Origin: Runella sp. SP2
Lineage (GTDB): Bacteria; Bacteroidota; Bacteroidia; Cytophagales; Spirosomataceae
Assembly (NCBI RefSeq): GCF_003711225.1
Contig: NZ_CP031030.1
Location: forward strand, 7,308,501-7,372,500
Length of the DNA: 64,000 nt
Reading direction: 5' to 3'
Shown: one piece after another, positions 6,651 to 15,884 of the stretch
Layout of the letters: the number at the start of each line of letters is the position of its first letter
Position numbering within the stretch: position 1 is the stretch's first letter
The notes under the pieces: model-generated
Databases searched by the model: none
Seen by the model: the letters and a program-made list of their open reading frames with translations, nothing else
Told to the model about the DNA's origin: nothing
Position numbers and translations under genes: made by a program

Positions 6651-9600
6651 GAGGCTCGGGTTTGAGCGTTACCCCTTGGGTTTTTAGCAAGTCTAACGCT
6701 ACTTGCACCGATTTTTCGAGTTGCGGGTCTTCTCCCTTGGCCACTTTAGCGGGGTCTTGGTGTACTTCAATGTCAGGGGCAATGCCTTCGCCTTCTACCG
6801 CCCATTTTCCGTCCACATCATAAAAACCTCCGCGCGGAGCCACCATGCGCCCACCGTCGATAAACGGTGGCGTGTCCCACGTACCGACCAATCCGCCCCA
6901 CGTGCGCGTGCCTACGAGTGGGCCTACCTTGGCTTGGCGAAACAAGAACGGCATCAAGTCGCCGCCCGAACCCGCGCGCTCGTTGACAATCATTACTTTA
7001 GGCCCCCACAAGCCCGACATCGGTGTCGTGAAAGGTTTATGGTCGTTAGCGCGGCTGTTGAAATATCCTTGCAGTTTTCGGGCCAATACGTCCACGATGT
7101 AGTCGGCAGCCGAGCCACCGCCGTTGTTGCGTTCGTCGATAACTGCCCCTTTTTTATCTTGTTGGGCAAAATAATAGCGGTTAAAATATTCGTAACCACC
7201 GTTACCCGTGTTGGGAATCCAAACGTAGGCCAATTGTCCCTTTGAAAGCTCATCCACCTTACGGCGATTCCCTTCCACCCAAGCCCGCGTGCGAAGCTGG
7301 GTTTCGTTGGCGACGGGCACCACCGTAAGCGATTTGGCCGTGGCCAAATCAGGCGTAGCATTGACCTTTATTTTGATTTGTCGGTTGGCCGTGCCTTCGA
7401 GCAAACTGTAAATATCCACGTCGGCCGTGAGCGGAATGCCGTTGATTTCCAACAAATAATCGCCTTCTTTTACGTCGATGCCAGGGCTAGACAGAGGCGC
7501 TCGCAAATCAGGGTTCCAGTTTTCACCCGTCAGAATGCGCTTGATGCGGTAAAAGCCGTTCACAATCGTAAAATCAGCCCCCAAAAGCCCCGCAGGGTTG
7601 TTGTTGTCGAGGGTTGGGAAATCACCTCCTGAGGTATAGGAGTGCCCCACGGCCACTTCGCCCCCCAAAATATCCACCACGTAGTTGAGGTCGGTGCGGT
7701 GGCGTACATGTTCTACCCAAGGCGAGTACCACTTATAGATGTCGTTCCAAGGAGCACCGTGTACATTGCTGACGTACAAGAAATCGCGCTGATAACGCCA
7801 TCCTTCGCGGAAAATCTGCTTGTATTCGGCTTTTGGATCCACCCAAAGTTTCATTTCGCTAGTGTTGAGGCGACCGTCGCCCATTTTTGCCGTAGCGGCG
7901 GTTGCATTGGCGATTCCCCACGTGCCTCCACTGCGGTAAAGCAAGTTTTTGCGGTCGTGTGAGGTAATTGCTCCCTGAATTCCTTTCAAAAACTCTTCCC
8001 GTTTTTGGTCTTTCAAGGTGTATTTGTGCAGCGTAACGCCCGCTTGGTCAGGGACATTTTCGGTAAAAAATAAACTACCTTCAGGCCCTGCAATGATTTC
8101 GTCGTATTCTTTCAATGCTACTTTGGGAAGTGCCAAAATCCGCTGGTCGATGCCTTCTAGGTCAATTTTTACCAAAACTTCTTTTTTGGCTTCCGTGGGT
8201 TTTTCGTCTTTTTTAGGCTCGGTTTTGGTCTTCTCGTCTGTTTTAGCGGGGGTAGCTTCTTTCTTTTCTACTTTGGGGGCTTCTTCCTCGTCGCTTTTGG
8301 GCAAAAAAGGCGAAGGTTCACCTTTGGCCAGAATGACCATATACACGCCGCGCGTAACGGGGCGCTCGTACGAACTCATGTCGAGCCAACCCGTATTGAG
8401 GGCAAAGTTGGTACTGGCCAAAAAATACAGATACTTTCCGCTGGCATCCCACACGGGCGACATCGCATCTGACATCCCGTCAGTCAGTTGGTGACTAGCG
8501 CCTGTCTCGATGTTATAGACTTTGATGGCTTTGTATTGATTGTCCAAAAGGCGGGCGTAGGCAATCCATTTGCCATCAGGCGACCATACAGGGTTAAGGC
8601 TGCGGTTGGGATGGGCGTAGCGCTCGGTGTCTATCTTTTTGGGTTGTCCCGTTTCGGTATTTATCACCCATAAATTATAATCAGTGTCGGTGTAGGCAAG
8701 GTGTTTGTTGTCCGACGACCACGCGGGGCGGAAATAAAACGTAGGCGAAGGCAACGAAATCGCTTTGGGTTTTTGAAGCCCTTCTTGGTCCGAAACCATC
8801 AATTGATATTCACCGCTCGCGTCCGAAAACCAGGCTATTTTTTGCCCGTCGGGCGACCAAGTAGGATAACGGTCAGCCACGCCTGAACTGTGACTGATGT
8901 TGCGCCAGTCACCGTTTTCTTTGGGTACGGTAAAAATATCGCCACGGTATTCAAACAACGCACGCTTGCCCGTCGGAGACAGCGACGCATTGAGTAAACC
9001 TCCCGAACGTACGTCCTGCCAACGCGGTGCCGCCCACGTAAAATCTCCTTGAACGTTGATAACGAGCTGCTTGGCTTGTCCCGTTTGGGGGTCGAGCAAA
9101 TGCAAATAGCCGCCTTGTTCATACACAATGCGGTCGTTGGAGGCGTCTAAGCTTTTTACATCAAAATCTTTGTGAAACGTTACCTGTTTGAGTTCGTTGG
9201 TTTTGGGATTAAACGACCATACGTTGTTGGCATAATCGCGTTCTGACAAAAAGTAAACGACGTTTTTGTACCAAACAGGGTCGGTATGGCGTTCGCGATC
9301 GGTTTGGGGAGTGGTTTTGAGCGAGAGCGTTTTCAAATCCACAATCCAAATCGGCTGCGATTGTCCGCCTCGGTAGTTGCGCCATTCGGGATCCCAAAAA
9401 CCAATGGTTTGGTAAGCAGCCATTTGGCCATCGGGCGAGACTTCCCCCGCGTAGGCTTGCGGCATGGGAAGTTCTTCTTGGAAGCCTCCTTTAAAACTCA
9501 CTTTTAATAATTTGGTTAGGGCCGTTGGGTAGCCGCTTCGTCCCGAACGAAAGACAATGCTGGCGCCGTCGGGTGTCCAACCTTGCACAGCATCTTCGCC

Positions 9601-9918
9601 TGGGTGCCACGTAAGGCGTTTGGGTTCACCGCCCGTGGCGGGCATTACATACACGTCGGTGTTGCCGCCGTACTGGGCCGAAAAGGCAATCATGCTGCCA
9701 TCGGGCGAAAAATGCGGGAGCGATTCTGTGCCTTCGTGCGTGGTGAGTCGGCGGGCAGCGCCACCGTCGCGGTCGGCCATCCACAAATCATCGGCATAGA
9801 CAAAGACCACGGAGCGGTCGCTGACGGTAGGCTGGCGCAACAGTCGTGTGCCTTGGCCAATGGCCGACACGCTGCACAAAACCCCCGCCGCGAGGGAGAG
9901 TAAAGAGGTTAGTTTCAT
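6616..9918 (-). CDS. Tricorn-like S41 protease, secreted
   Basis: An 1100-residue exported protein with a signal peptide (residues 1-22, ending SAIGQ). Residues ~30-530 hold repeated SPDG/W motifs of TolB/PD40-type beta-propellers (for example HFSPDGSMIAF, SPDGQKIAW, SPDGKWIAYA). A Lys/Glu-rich linker follows (~545-595), then a tricorn C1-like region, a PDZ domain near 780-850 (IDVKEGDYLLEINGIPL) and an S41 catalytic domain with ERNNGGGSAADYI and the nucleophile motif NERAGSGGDLMPF near the C terminus. Size and order match bacterial tricorn proteases, which degrade peptides; here the signal peptide suggests a periplasmic role. It starts 9 bp after the upstream ABC ATPase gene, so the two are probably co-transcribed. 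Confidence 0.92.
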   Translation of the reverse strand: MKLTSLLSLAAGVLCSVSAIGQGTRLLRQPTVSDRSVVFVYADDLWMADRDGGAARRLTTHEGTESLPHFSPDGSMIAFSAQYGGNTDVYVMPATGGEPKRLTWHPGEDAVQGWTPDGASIVFRSGRSGYPTALTKLLKVSFKGGFQEELPMPQAYAGEVSPDGQMAAYQTIGFWDPEWRNYRGGQSQPIWIVDLKTLSLKTTPQTDRERHTDPVWYKNVVYFLSERDYANNVWSFNPKTNELKQVTFHKDFDVKSLDASNDRIVYEQGGYLHLLDPQTGQAKQLVINVQGDFTWAAPRWQDVRSGGLLNASLSPTGKRALFEYRGDIFTVPKENGDWRNISHSSGVADRYPTWSPDGQKIAWFSDASGEYQLMVSDQEGLQKPKAISLPSPTFYFRPAWSSDNKHLAYTDTDYNLWVINTETGQPKKIDTERYAHPNRSLNPVWSPDGKWIAYARLLDNQYKAIKVYNIETGASHQLTDGMSDAMSPVWDASGKYLYFLASTNFALNTGWLDMSSYERPVTRGVYMVILAKGEPSPFLPKSDEEEAPKVEKKEATPAKTDEKTKTEPKKDEKPTEAKKEVLVKIDLEGIDQRILALPKVALKEYDEIIAGPEGSLFFTENVPDQAGVTLHKYTLKDQKREEFLKGIQGAITSHDRKNLLYRSGGTWGIANATAATAKMGDGRLNTSEMKLWVDPKAEYKQIFREGWRYQRDFLYVSNVHGAPWNDIYKWYSPWVEHVRHRTDLNYVVDILGGEVAVGHSYTSGGDFPTLDNNNPAGLLGADFTIVNGFYRIKRILTGENWNPDLRAPLSSPGIDVKEGDYLLEINGIPLTADVDIYSLLEGTANRQIKIKVNATPDLATAKSLTVVPVANETQLRTRAWVEGNRRKVDELSKGQLAYVWIPNTGNGGYEYFNRYYFAQQDKKGAVIDERNNGGGSAADYIVDVLARKLQGYFNSRANDHKPFTTPMSGLWGPKVMIVNERAGSGGDLMPFLFRQAKVGPLVGTRTWGGLVGTWDTPPFIDGGRMVAPRGGFYDVDGKWAVEGEGIAPDIEVHQDPAKVAKGEDPQLEKSVQVALDLLKTQGVTLKPEPPAPIRYKRPQK

Positions 9919-9927
9919 AGAAAGTGG

Positions 9928-10917
9928 TTAGTAGGTTGTTGGAAAAATATACCTCAAAAATACGCTTTTCTCTTTGGGAAACGCAATCGGAGCATACACG
10001 ATAAACGATTGTTGTTCAGCGGTTACCTGAATTCGGTAGCGACTGCCTTCAAAAATGCTTCGCTCTACCGTTGCCCAAATGCCTTGCGTGCCTTCGGTTT
10101 CGGTAATGATCAGTTGCTCAGGGCGAATCAGCAAGGTGTCAGACGGTCGGGGAGGAGTTCCAAAAAACTGCTCAAACGTATTGCGAGGCACAACATTGAT
10201 TTCTCCCGTCAACTCCGCTACGTACTCACTGATGGGTTGTTGATATACTTCTTGGGGCGTGCCCATTTGTAATAACTTCCCTTGGTATAAAATCCCCATT
10301 CGGTCCGACAAACTGAGGGCATCGGGGGCATCGTGGGTGACAAAAATGCAGGCAGTCCCCGTTTCTTCGGCCAGTGTGCGGATGGTTTGGGTGAGGCGAC
10401 GGCGGTTGGCAAAATCCAAGTGTGCAAACGGTTCGTCGAGGAGCAATACTTTGGCTTCTTCGGCTAGCGCGCGGGCAATAGCGGTGCGCTGTTTTTCCCC
10501 GCCCGACAGTGATTTTGCAGGTTTATCGGCCACCGTTTCTAAGTGGCAAAGCTCGATAAGCTCGTCCACCCGCTCGTCGCGATAGGCTTTTTGGTAATAC
10601 CGAAGCGCGTAAGCAATGTTTTCCCGAACACTGATGGGCAACGATAGATTATAGTCTTGGTGGACAATTTTAATGTCAGGATGCCCAGGAATGAGCTGGT
10701 CGCTGGCAAGGCGTAATTTTTCGCCATTGAGCCAAATTTCACCTTCATCGGGGTCAATCAGCCCCGCTGCCAAACGCAATAACGTACTTTTTCCCGAACC
10801 ACTTTCGCCCAAAAGGCCAAGAATTTCTCCTGTTTGAAGTTCTAGCTGAATGTCGGATAAAACCGATTGAGGTGGGTAGTTTTTAGAAAGATGACGTAAT
10901 TCTAACAAAGAGTACAT
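9928..10917 (-). CDS. ABC transporter ATP-binding protein (FbpC/PotA-like, TOBE tail)
   Basis: A 329-residue ATPase. Walker A is GESGSGKST (residues 37-45), the signature is LSGGEKQR, Walker B is VLLLDEP followed by FAHLD, and the H-loop is FVTHD. The region after ~240 is a TOBE-like regulatory tail (LLIRPEQL, IWATVERSIFEGSRYRI) as in importers of the CUT1/ferric-iron/polyamine type. The start is ATG 10917 (MYSLLELRHLS); the longer frame to 11121 would run through the divergent gene's coding region. No permease or binding protein is next to it; instead the tricorn protease follows at 9 bp. Substrate unknown. Confidence 0.85.
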   Translation of the reverse strand: MYSLLELRHLSKNYPPQSVLSDIQLELQTGEILGLLGESGSGKSTLLRLAAGLIDPDEGEIWLNGEKLRLASDQLIPGHPDIKIVHQDYNLSLPISVRENIAYALRYYQKAYRDERVDELIELCHLETVADKPAKSLSGGEKQRTAIARALAEEAKVLLLDEPFAHLDFANRRRLTQTIRTLAEETGTACIFVTHDAPDALSLSDRMGILYQGKLLQMGTPQEVYQQPISEYVAELTGEINVVPRNTFEQFFGTPPRPSDTLLIRPEQLIITETEGTQGIWATVERSIFEGSRYRIQVTAEQQSFIVYAPIAFPKEKSVFLRYIFPTTY

Positions 10918-10965
10918 TCCGACGTTTAGTTTCTTTTGTTGGTGAACACAAAACAAGTTGATAAA

Positions 10966-11898
10966 ATGCCATTTCTCCGAATTCTTCTCTTTTTGTTGGT
11001 TGCTCAACTGAGTTTCTCCCAAGGCATTCCACCGCAGGTACGTCGGGTGTTGTTTGTGGGAAATAGCATTACGTACGCAGGAAGTTACGTGACCGACATT
11101 GAAGCCTATTTTGTAACGCATTATCCGCAGCGTTCGATTGAATTTATCAACGTAGGGCTACCCAGTGAAACCGTTTCGGGGCTGTCGGAAGAAGGCCACG
11201 CGGGGGGACGTTTCCCCCGTCCCGATTTGCACGAACGCCTCGACCGTGTCCTCAAAGCCACCAAACCCGACTTGGTCTTTGCCTGCTACGGCATGAATGA
11301 CGGTATTTATCTGCCGTTTGGGGAAGACCGTTTTCAAAAGTTTCGGGAAGGAATCGAGTGGCTGCACGAAGAAGTAGAAAAAACGGGCGCAAAAATTGTT
11401 CACCTTACTCCCCCTATTTTTGACGAATTGCGCGGAAAAAATGCAGGCTACGCTGCCGTCCTCGACCGTTATTCTGACTGGTTGCTAAGTTTACGAAAAA
11501 CCAGAAAGTGGGAAGTTATCGACATTCATTACCCCATGAAAACCTACCTCGACGCCCACCGCAAAATCGACGAGCAATTTGGTCTTTCGGGCTTTGCTTT
11601 GGCCGAGGATGGCGTGCATCCTGGCGAGGTTGGGCACTGGATTATGGCCAAACAAGTGCTTTTGTATTTGGGTGAAAAACAGGTCGCTAAAGCGGGGACG
11701 CCCAAGAGTGCTTTACCCGACCGCCCCTCGTCGGAAGCGGTTTTTAAGTTGGTTCAACAACGCCAAACGCTGATGAAAGACGCGTGGCTGACGGCCACAA
11801 AACACCAACGCCCCGAAATGAAAGTAGGGCTTCCGCTGGAAGAAGCGCAAAAGAAGGCGGCGGAGATAGAGCAAGAAATTAGGGCATTGTTAAAATAA
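10966..11898 (+). CDS. Secreted SGNH/GDSL-family hydrolase
   Basis: A 310-residue protein with a signal peptide (MPFLRILLFLLVAQLSFSQ) and the SGNH blocks: VGNSITY (block I, nucleophile Ser in a GNSI variant of GDS), a Gly in block II (LPSETVSG), CYGMNDG (block III Gly-x-Asn-Asp) and EDGVHPGEVGH (block V Asp-x-x-His). It should act as an esterase or carbohydrate deacetylase outside the cytoplasm; substrate unknown. The C-terminal ~50 residues are charged and helical. ATG 10966 is chosen because the TTG at 10936 precedes a non-signal sequence. It diverges from the ABC ATPase with only 48 bp between start codons. Confidence 0.85.
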   Translation: MPFLRILLFLLVAQLSFSQGIPPQVRRVLFVGNSITYAGSYVTDIEAYFVTHYPQRSIEFINVGLPSETVSGLSEEGHAGGRFPRPDLHERLDRVLKATKPDLVFACYGMNDGIYLPFGEDRFQKFREGIEWLHEEVEKTGAKIVHLTPPIFDELRGKNAGYAAVLDRYSDWLLSLRKTRKWEVIDIHYPMKTYLDAHRKIDEQFGLSGFALAEDGVHPGEVGHWIMAKQVLLYLGEKQVAKAGTPKSALPDRPSSEAVFKLVQQRQTLMKDAWLTATKHQRPEMKVGLPLEEAQKKAAEIEQEIRALLK

Positions 11899-12024
11899 AA
11901 AAGAAGCCAAAACTTCGCCTTATCTCTATACAAATTTGGTTTTTATCGCTCTCTTTACCTGATTGGGTAGAAGAGTCACATTTCTTGTAGTAAATTGCCG
12001 TGTCAAACTAAAAACCAAACCCAA

Positions 12025-13821
12025 ATGATTCGTCAATTACTCTACGGAGGAGTGGTGGCGTTGGTAGGAATGGCGTCCGTCAGTCAGGCGCAGACGTCCT
12101 ACAACAATCACGCCCAACTTTCCACTCGTCTCAAAAACCTCTCCACAAAATACGCTGCCCAAGCCACCGTTAGCTCGATTGGCAAGAGCTCGGGCGGGCG
12201 CGACCTGTGGTTGCTTACGCTAGGAAAAGGAGATGCTACCAAAAAACCCGCCATTTTGGTCGTTGCAGGTTTAAACGGTACGCACTTGGCTGGAACTGAG
12301 TTGGCCATTCAAACGGCTGAAAAAATGCTTGCTTCTGCCAATGCCGATAGTATTGCTAAATTGTTGACTACCAAAACGTTTTATTTTTTGCCAAGCATGA
12401 ATCCTGATGCCCAGGAGCAGTTTGCGGCAAAGCTAAAATTTGAACGTACTGGAAATGATACCAAAGCCGATGACGATCGCGATGGTCGCATCGACGAAGA
12501 CCCGTTTGAAGACCTCAACGGCGACGGAATGATTACTTGGATGCGCGTAGAAGACCCAACAGGGTCGTTTGTTGCGAGCAAAGAAGACCCACGTATCATG
12601 GTGAAAGCTGACCCTACCAAGGGAGAAGTGGGTAAGTATTTGTTGCACAGTGAAGGTATTGACAACGACAAAGACCGCGTCTATAACGAAGACGGTCAAG
12701 GAGGTATCAACCCAGAGCGCAACTTTACATTTGACTATCAAATTTTCGTGACAGGCTCGGGCGAGTACGCTGCTTCTGAACCCGAAGTACGCGCCTTGCT
12801 TGACTTCTTGTACCGTGCTCCCAACATTTTTGCAGTATTGACTTTTGGGCCTAACAACAACCTCAGCGAAGCGCCGCGTTTTGATGCGTCTAAAGTAGCT
12901 CGTCGTATCATCACGGGGCCGCTATCTAAAGATGCCAAAGCGATGGAGCAAGTGTCGAAGTTGTACAACAGCCGCACGGCTATGAAAGATGCGCCAGCGA
13001 TGCCACAAACCCGTGGGAACTTCTCGCAAACGGCCTATTTCCACGCGGGTCGCTACAGCTTTACTACCCCAGGTTGGTGGGTGCCTAAAATAGAAGCCCC
13101 ACGCGACTCTACACGTCGTGGTACTGGCGCTGCTGCTCCTTCGGGTGCAGGGGCTACTCCATCAGGTGCCGCAGCTCCCGCAGCAGGTGGTGGCGGCGGT
13201 GGCCGAGCGGGTGGCATGATGGGCGGTGGTGGTGCGGCCGCTGCGGCAGCAGCCGCTGCTTCGGCAAGTGCTGCCAATGCAAGCGAAGACGATACTCGTT
13301 TCTTGAAATGGGCGGACAAAGAAAAGTTGACGGGCGTTTTTGTGGATTGGAAAGCCGTTCAACATCCTGATTTCCCTAACCAAAAAGTAGAAGTTGGTGG
13401 CGTAGCTCCATTTGTAAAATTGAACCCACCACTTTCTTATTTAGAGCCTGTTGCTGACAAACACCTCAAGTTTTTGTCGGGATTAGGTGCTCAAATGCCA
13501 GAAATTCAGTTGGTAAACGTAAAAACCGAATCACTTGGAAATAACTTAACCCGCATCACGGCTACGGTTATCAACAAAGGTTTATTGCCAACGTATGCCG
13601 AAATCGGTGATCGCGTTCGCTTTGTTCAAAAAGTAAAAACGGAACTCAAATTGGGTAGCGGCCAAGCGATTGTTTCAGGAAAACGTCTCAACCTTAGAGG
13701 TGCTTTGGGCGTAGATGAGTCAGAAGAATATACGTGGCTTGTGTCGGGTACTGGCAAACTTACGATTGAGGCTGGATGCCCAACCGCAGGCGTACAATCG
13801 ACCGAAGTGACGTTGAAGTAA
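12025..13821 (+). CDS. M14 carboxypeptidase-like protein lacking the zinc ligands (likely pseudoenzyme)
   Basis: A 598-residue exported protein (signal peptide ending SQAQ) clearly paralogous to the next gene. Ungapped alignment around KPA...GT..A..TA puts Asn84 and His87 where the paralogue has the zinc-binding His115 and Glu118, and Gly275 where it has His310. All three zinc ligands are thus changed. It retains the Asp-rich inserts (DDDRDGRIDED, DLNGDG, GIDNDKD) that resemble calcium-binding loops. A low-complexity Ala/Gly/Pro stretch lies near residues 365-420. The C-terminal beta-domain is conserved. It may be a non-catalytic binding or regulatory partner. ATG 12025 gives the signal peptide; TTG 11995 does not. 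Confidence 0.8.
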   Translation: MIRQLLYGGVVALVGMASVSQAQTSYNNHAQLSTRLKNLSTKYAAQATVSSIGKSSGGRDLWLLTLGKGDATKKPAILVVAGLNGTHLAGTELAIQTAEKMLASANADSIAKLLTTKTFYFLPSMNPDAQEQFAAKLKFERTGNDTKADDDRDGRIDEDPFEDLNGDGMITWMRVEDPTGSFVASKEDPRIMVKADPTKGEVGKYLLHSEGIDNDKDRVYNEDGQGGINPERNFTFDYQIFVTGSGEYAASEPEVRALLDFLYRAPNIFAVLTFGPNNNLSEAPRFDASKVARRIITGPLSKDAKAMEQVSKLYNSRTAMKDAPAMPQTRGNFSQTAYFHAGRYSFTTPGWWVPKIEAPRDSTRRGTGAAAPSGAGATPSGAAAPAAGGGGGGRAGGMMGGGGAAAAAAAAASASAANASEDDTRFLKWADKEKLTGVFVDWKAVQHPDFPNQKVEVGGVAPFVKLNPPLSYLEPVADKHLKFLSGLGAQMPEIQLVNVKTESLGNNLTRITATVINKGLLPTYAEIGDRVRFVQKVKTELKLGSGQAIVSGKRLNLRGALGVDESEEYTWLVSGTGKLTIEAGCPTAGVQSTEVTLK

Positions 13822-13854
13822 ATTTGTTCCGCAAATCGTTAATCGAAATTTCCA

Positions 13855-15672
13855 ATGAAAAAATACATAAAATCAATCATAACTGCTACGCTTTGCGCTC
13901 CCATGTACATGGGCGTAATGGCGCAAACAGCACCCAATATCGACGCTGACCTGACGGGAATGCGGGCGATTGGTTCGCCTGCCAATCCGAAAGTAAAATG
14001 GGCTTGGAATTACTACATGGATTACGCGGGTTTCAACAAACTTACCCAAGAGTTGGCCAAAGCGTATCCTGACTTGGTTAAATACGAATCTATCGGAAAG
14101 TCGTACCAAGGCCGCGAAATGTACGTCATCACCATCACCGATTTTAAGAGCGGCCGCCCCGAGTCTAAGCCTGCTTTTTGGATTGACGGGAACATCCACG
14201 CCAACGAGCTTCAAGGTACACAGTTTGCGATGTACACGGCTTGGTATTTGGCCGAAAGCTTTGGTAAAATGGATTTTGTAACGGACATGCTCAAAGGCCG
14301 TACGTTCTACATTTTGCCATCCTTGAATCCTGATGCACACGAAAATTTTATTTACAAAGCCAATACCACAAGTTCGTCGCGTTCGGGTATGATGCCATTG
14401 GACGATGACGGTGATGGCTTGGTGGACGAAGATTCGTACGATGATTTGGACGGTGATGGGCACATTGTGAACATGCGCCGCAAGTCGCCAACGGGACGTT
14501 ATAAACTTGATCCTGATTTTCCTGAACGCATGATTTTGGCAAAACCTGACGAAAAAGGAGAATACGAATTGCTTGGTTTTGAGGGGATTGACAACGACGG
14601 CGACGGACGTGTCAACGAAGATAACCCTGGCGCGTACGACCCGAACCGCGATTGGGGCTGGGGCTGGCAGCCTGATTATATCCAAGGTGGCGCATTGTTC
14701 TACCCTGGAAGTTTGCCCGAAACGCAAAACGTGAAGAAATTTTTCTATTCTCACCCAAACATCGCAGGAGCACAAAGCTACCACAACTTTGGGGGAATGT
14801 TCTTACGTCCTCCTGGCGCGGAAGAAGATGCGATGTACGTTCCACAGTCGGACATCGCTGTGTATGATGTCATCGGAAAAACGGGGGAAAAGATGATTCC
14901 TGGGTACCGTTATTTTGTACTTTGGAAAGATTTATACACTGTTTATGGTGGCGAAATCGACTGGATTGGCCTTGGACGTGGGGTGTTTATGTTCTCCAAT
15001 GAAATCAATACTGCGTACCGCATGTTTAACAAAAATTCAACCGAAAATAGAAATCAAAACGTTGAATTTGAAGAGTTTGATAAGTATTTGTTGTTGGGCG
15101 ATAGCTACGTAAAATGGAAGCCATTCAAGCACCCACAATACGGTGATATTGAGATTGGTGGAACGAAAAAGAATTATATCCGTAACACCCCAGGTTTCTT
15201 GTTGGAAGAAGAAGGACACCGTAACATGGCCTTCACGATGTTGCACGCGTATCACATGCCTAAAATCGAGATTGTGGACATCAAGTCACGCGCTTTAGCC
15301 AATGGACTAAGCGAAGTAACGGCCACGATTCAAAACCAACGGGCTATCCCAACGCACTCAGCGCATGACCTTCGTTTCAAAATCGAACGTCCTGATTACA
15401 TTACCCTGAAAAACGCGCAAGTAGTAGCGGGTATGATTGTGGAAAACGATGATTTGGGTCTTACGCGTGAGCAAAAATACAACCCACAAACGATTGAAGT
15501 CCCTAACCTTCCTGGTACGGTTGGTGGTGGCTTTGGCGGCGGCGGTGGGCCTTTCGGCGGCGGTGCTGGTGGTAATGCCGTGAAAGTTCGCTGGATCGTA
15601 AAAGGTAAAGCCGACAAATGGACGGTAGAAGTCGATAGCCGCAAAGGAGGGATCGTTTCTAAAACCCAATAA
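13855..15672 (+). CDS. Secreted M14-family zinc carboxypeptidase
   Basis: A 605-residue exported protein (signal peptide ending MAQ). The M14 zinc site is complete: GNIHANELQGT gives His115 and Glu118, and AQSYHNFGG gives His310. A catalytic Glu is expected in the LLEEEGHRN segment. Two Asp-rich inserts (DDDGDGLVDED, DLDGDGH, GIDNDGDGRVNED) look like calcium-binding loops within the catalytic domain. The C-terminal part has a Gly/Phe-rich loop (GGGFGGGGGPFGGG) and a beta-sandwich-like tail. It should remove C-terminal residues from peptides in the periplasm or outside. It follows its inactive-looking paralogue by 33 bp and ends at a strong terminator, so the two form an operon. Confidence 0.88.
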   Translation: MKKYIKSIITATLCAPMYMGVMAQTAPNIDADLTGMRAIGSPANPKVKWAWNYYMDYAGFNKLTQELAKAYPDLVKYESIGKSYQGREMYVITITDFKSGRPESKPAFWIDGNIHANELQGTQFAMYTAWYLAESFGKMDFVTDMLKGRTFYILPSLNPDAHENFIYKANTTSSSRSGMMPLDDDGDGLVDEDSYDDLDGDGHIVNMRRKSPTGRYKLDPDFPERMILAKPDEKGEYELLGFEGIDNDGDGRVNEDNPGAYDPNRDWGWGWQPDYIQGGALFYPGSLPETQNVKKFFYSHPNIAGAQSYHNFGGMFLRPPGAEEDAMYVPQSDIAVYDVIGKTGEKMIPGYRYFVLWKDLYTVYGGEIDWIGLGRGVFMFSNEINTAYRMFNKNSTENRNQNVEFEEFDKYLLLGDSYVKWKPFKHPQYGDIEIGGTKKNYIRNTPGFLLEEEGHRNMAFTMLHAYHMPKIEIVDIKSRALANGLSEVTATIQNQRAIPTHSAHDLRFKIERPDYITLKNAQVVAGMIVENDDLGLTREQKYNPQTIEVPNLPGTVGGGFGGGGGPFGGGAGGNAVKVRWIVKGKADKWTVEVDSRKGGIVSKTQ

Positions 15673-15710
15673 ATACTGTCCCGATTGTAGGGAACGAGCA
15701 ATAACTTTAA

Positions 15711-15740
15711 AAGCGGTTGACATCACGTCAACCGCTTTTT
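15711..15740 (+). terminator. Intrinsic terminator after the M14 operon
   Basis: Perfect 11-bp stem AAGCGGTTGAC (15711-15721) / GTCAACCGCTT (15727-15737), 5-nt loop, then a T run. It lies 39 bp past the stop codon of the active M14 gene. Confidence 0.88.
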
Positions 15741-15748
15741 GTTGTGTC

Positions 15749-15830
15749 GAGGGTTGCTCATAACCCACGCCTATGTTGTTAGGGGTACATAACCCCGTCG
15801 CGCAAAGTAATCGGGTTGTGAGAAACCCTC
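15749..15830. repeat. Cluster of GGGTT...AACCC palindromes
   Basis: Three short hairpins in a row: GGGTT/AACCC at 15751-15766, GGGGT/ACCCC at 15782-15796 and GGGTT-GTGAGA-AACCC at 15813-15828. They resemble the GGTTG-TGAG-CAACC elements at 30933-31023 and 40480-40567. They fill the gap before the amidohydrolase gene. Confidence 0.6.
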
Positions 15831-15884
15831 ACCACATAACCCTCAACACAGCACAACGTATTTATCAATCAACCAATTTTTACA

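Noticed and set aside
9928-11121. Longer form of the ABC ATPase starting at 11121
   Set aside because: The extra 68 residues overlap the divergent SGNH gene's signal peptide region and show no similarity to ATPase N termini; ATG 10917 precedes the normal start.
13053-13319. Ala/Pro-rich minus-strand ORF
   Set aside because: It is the complement of the Ala/Gly low-complexity stretch of the first M14 gene.
13873-14784. 303-codon minus-strand ORF opposite the active M14 gene
   Set aside because: No recognisable motif, and the plus strand encodes a complete zinc carboxypeptidase over the same bases.
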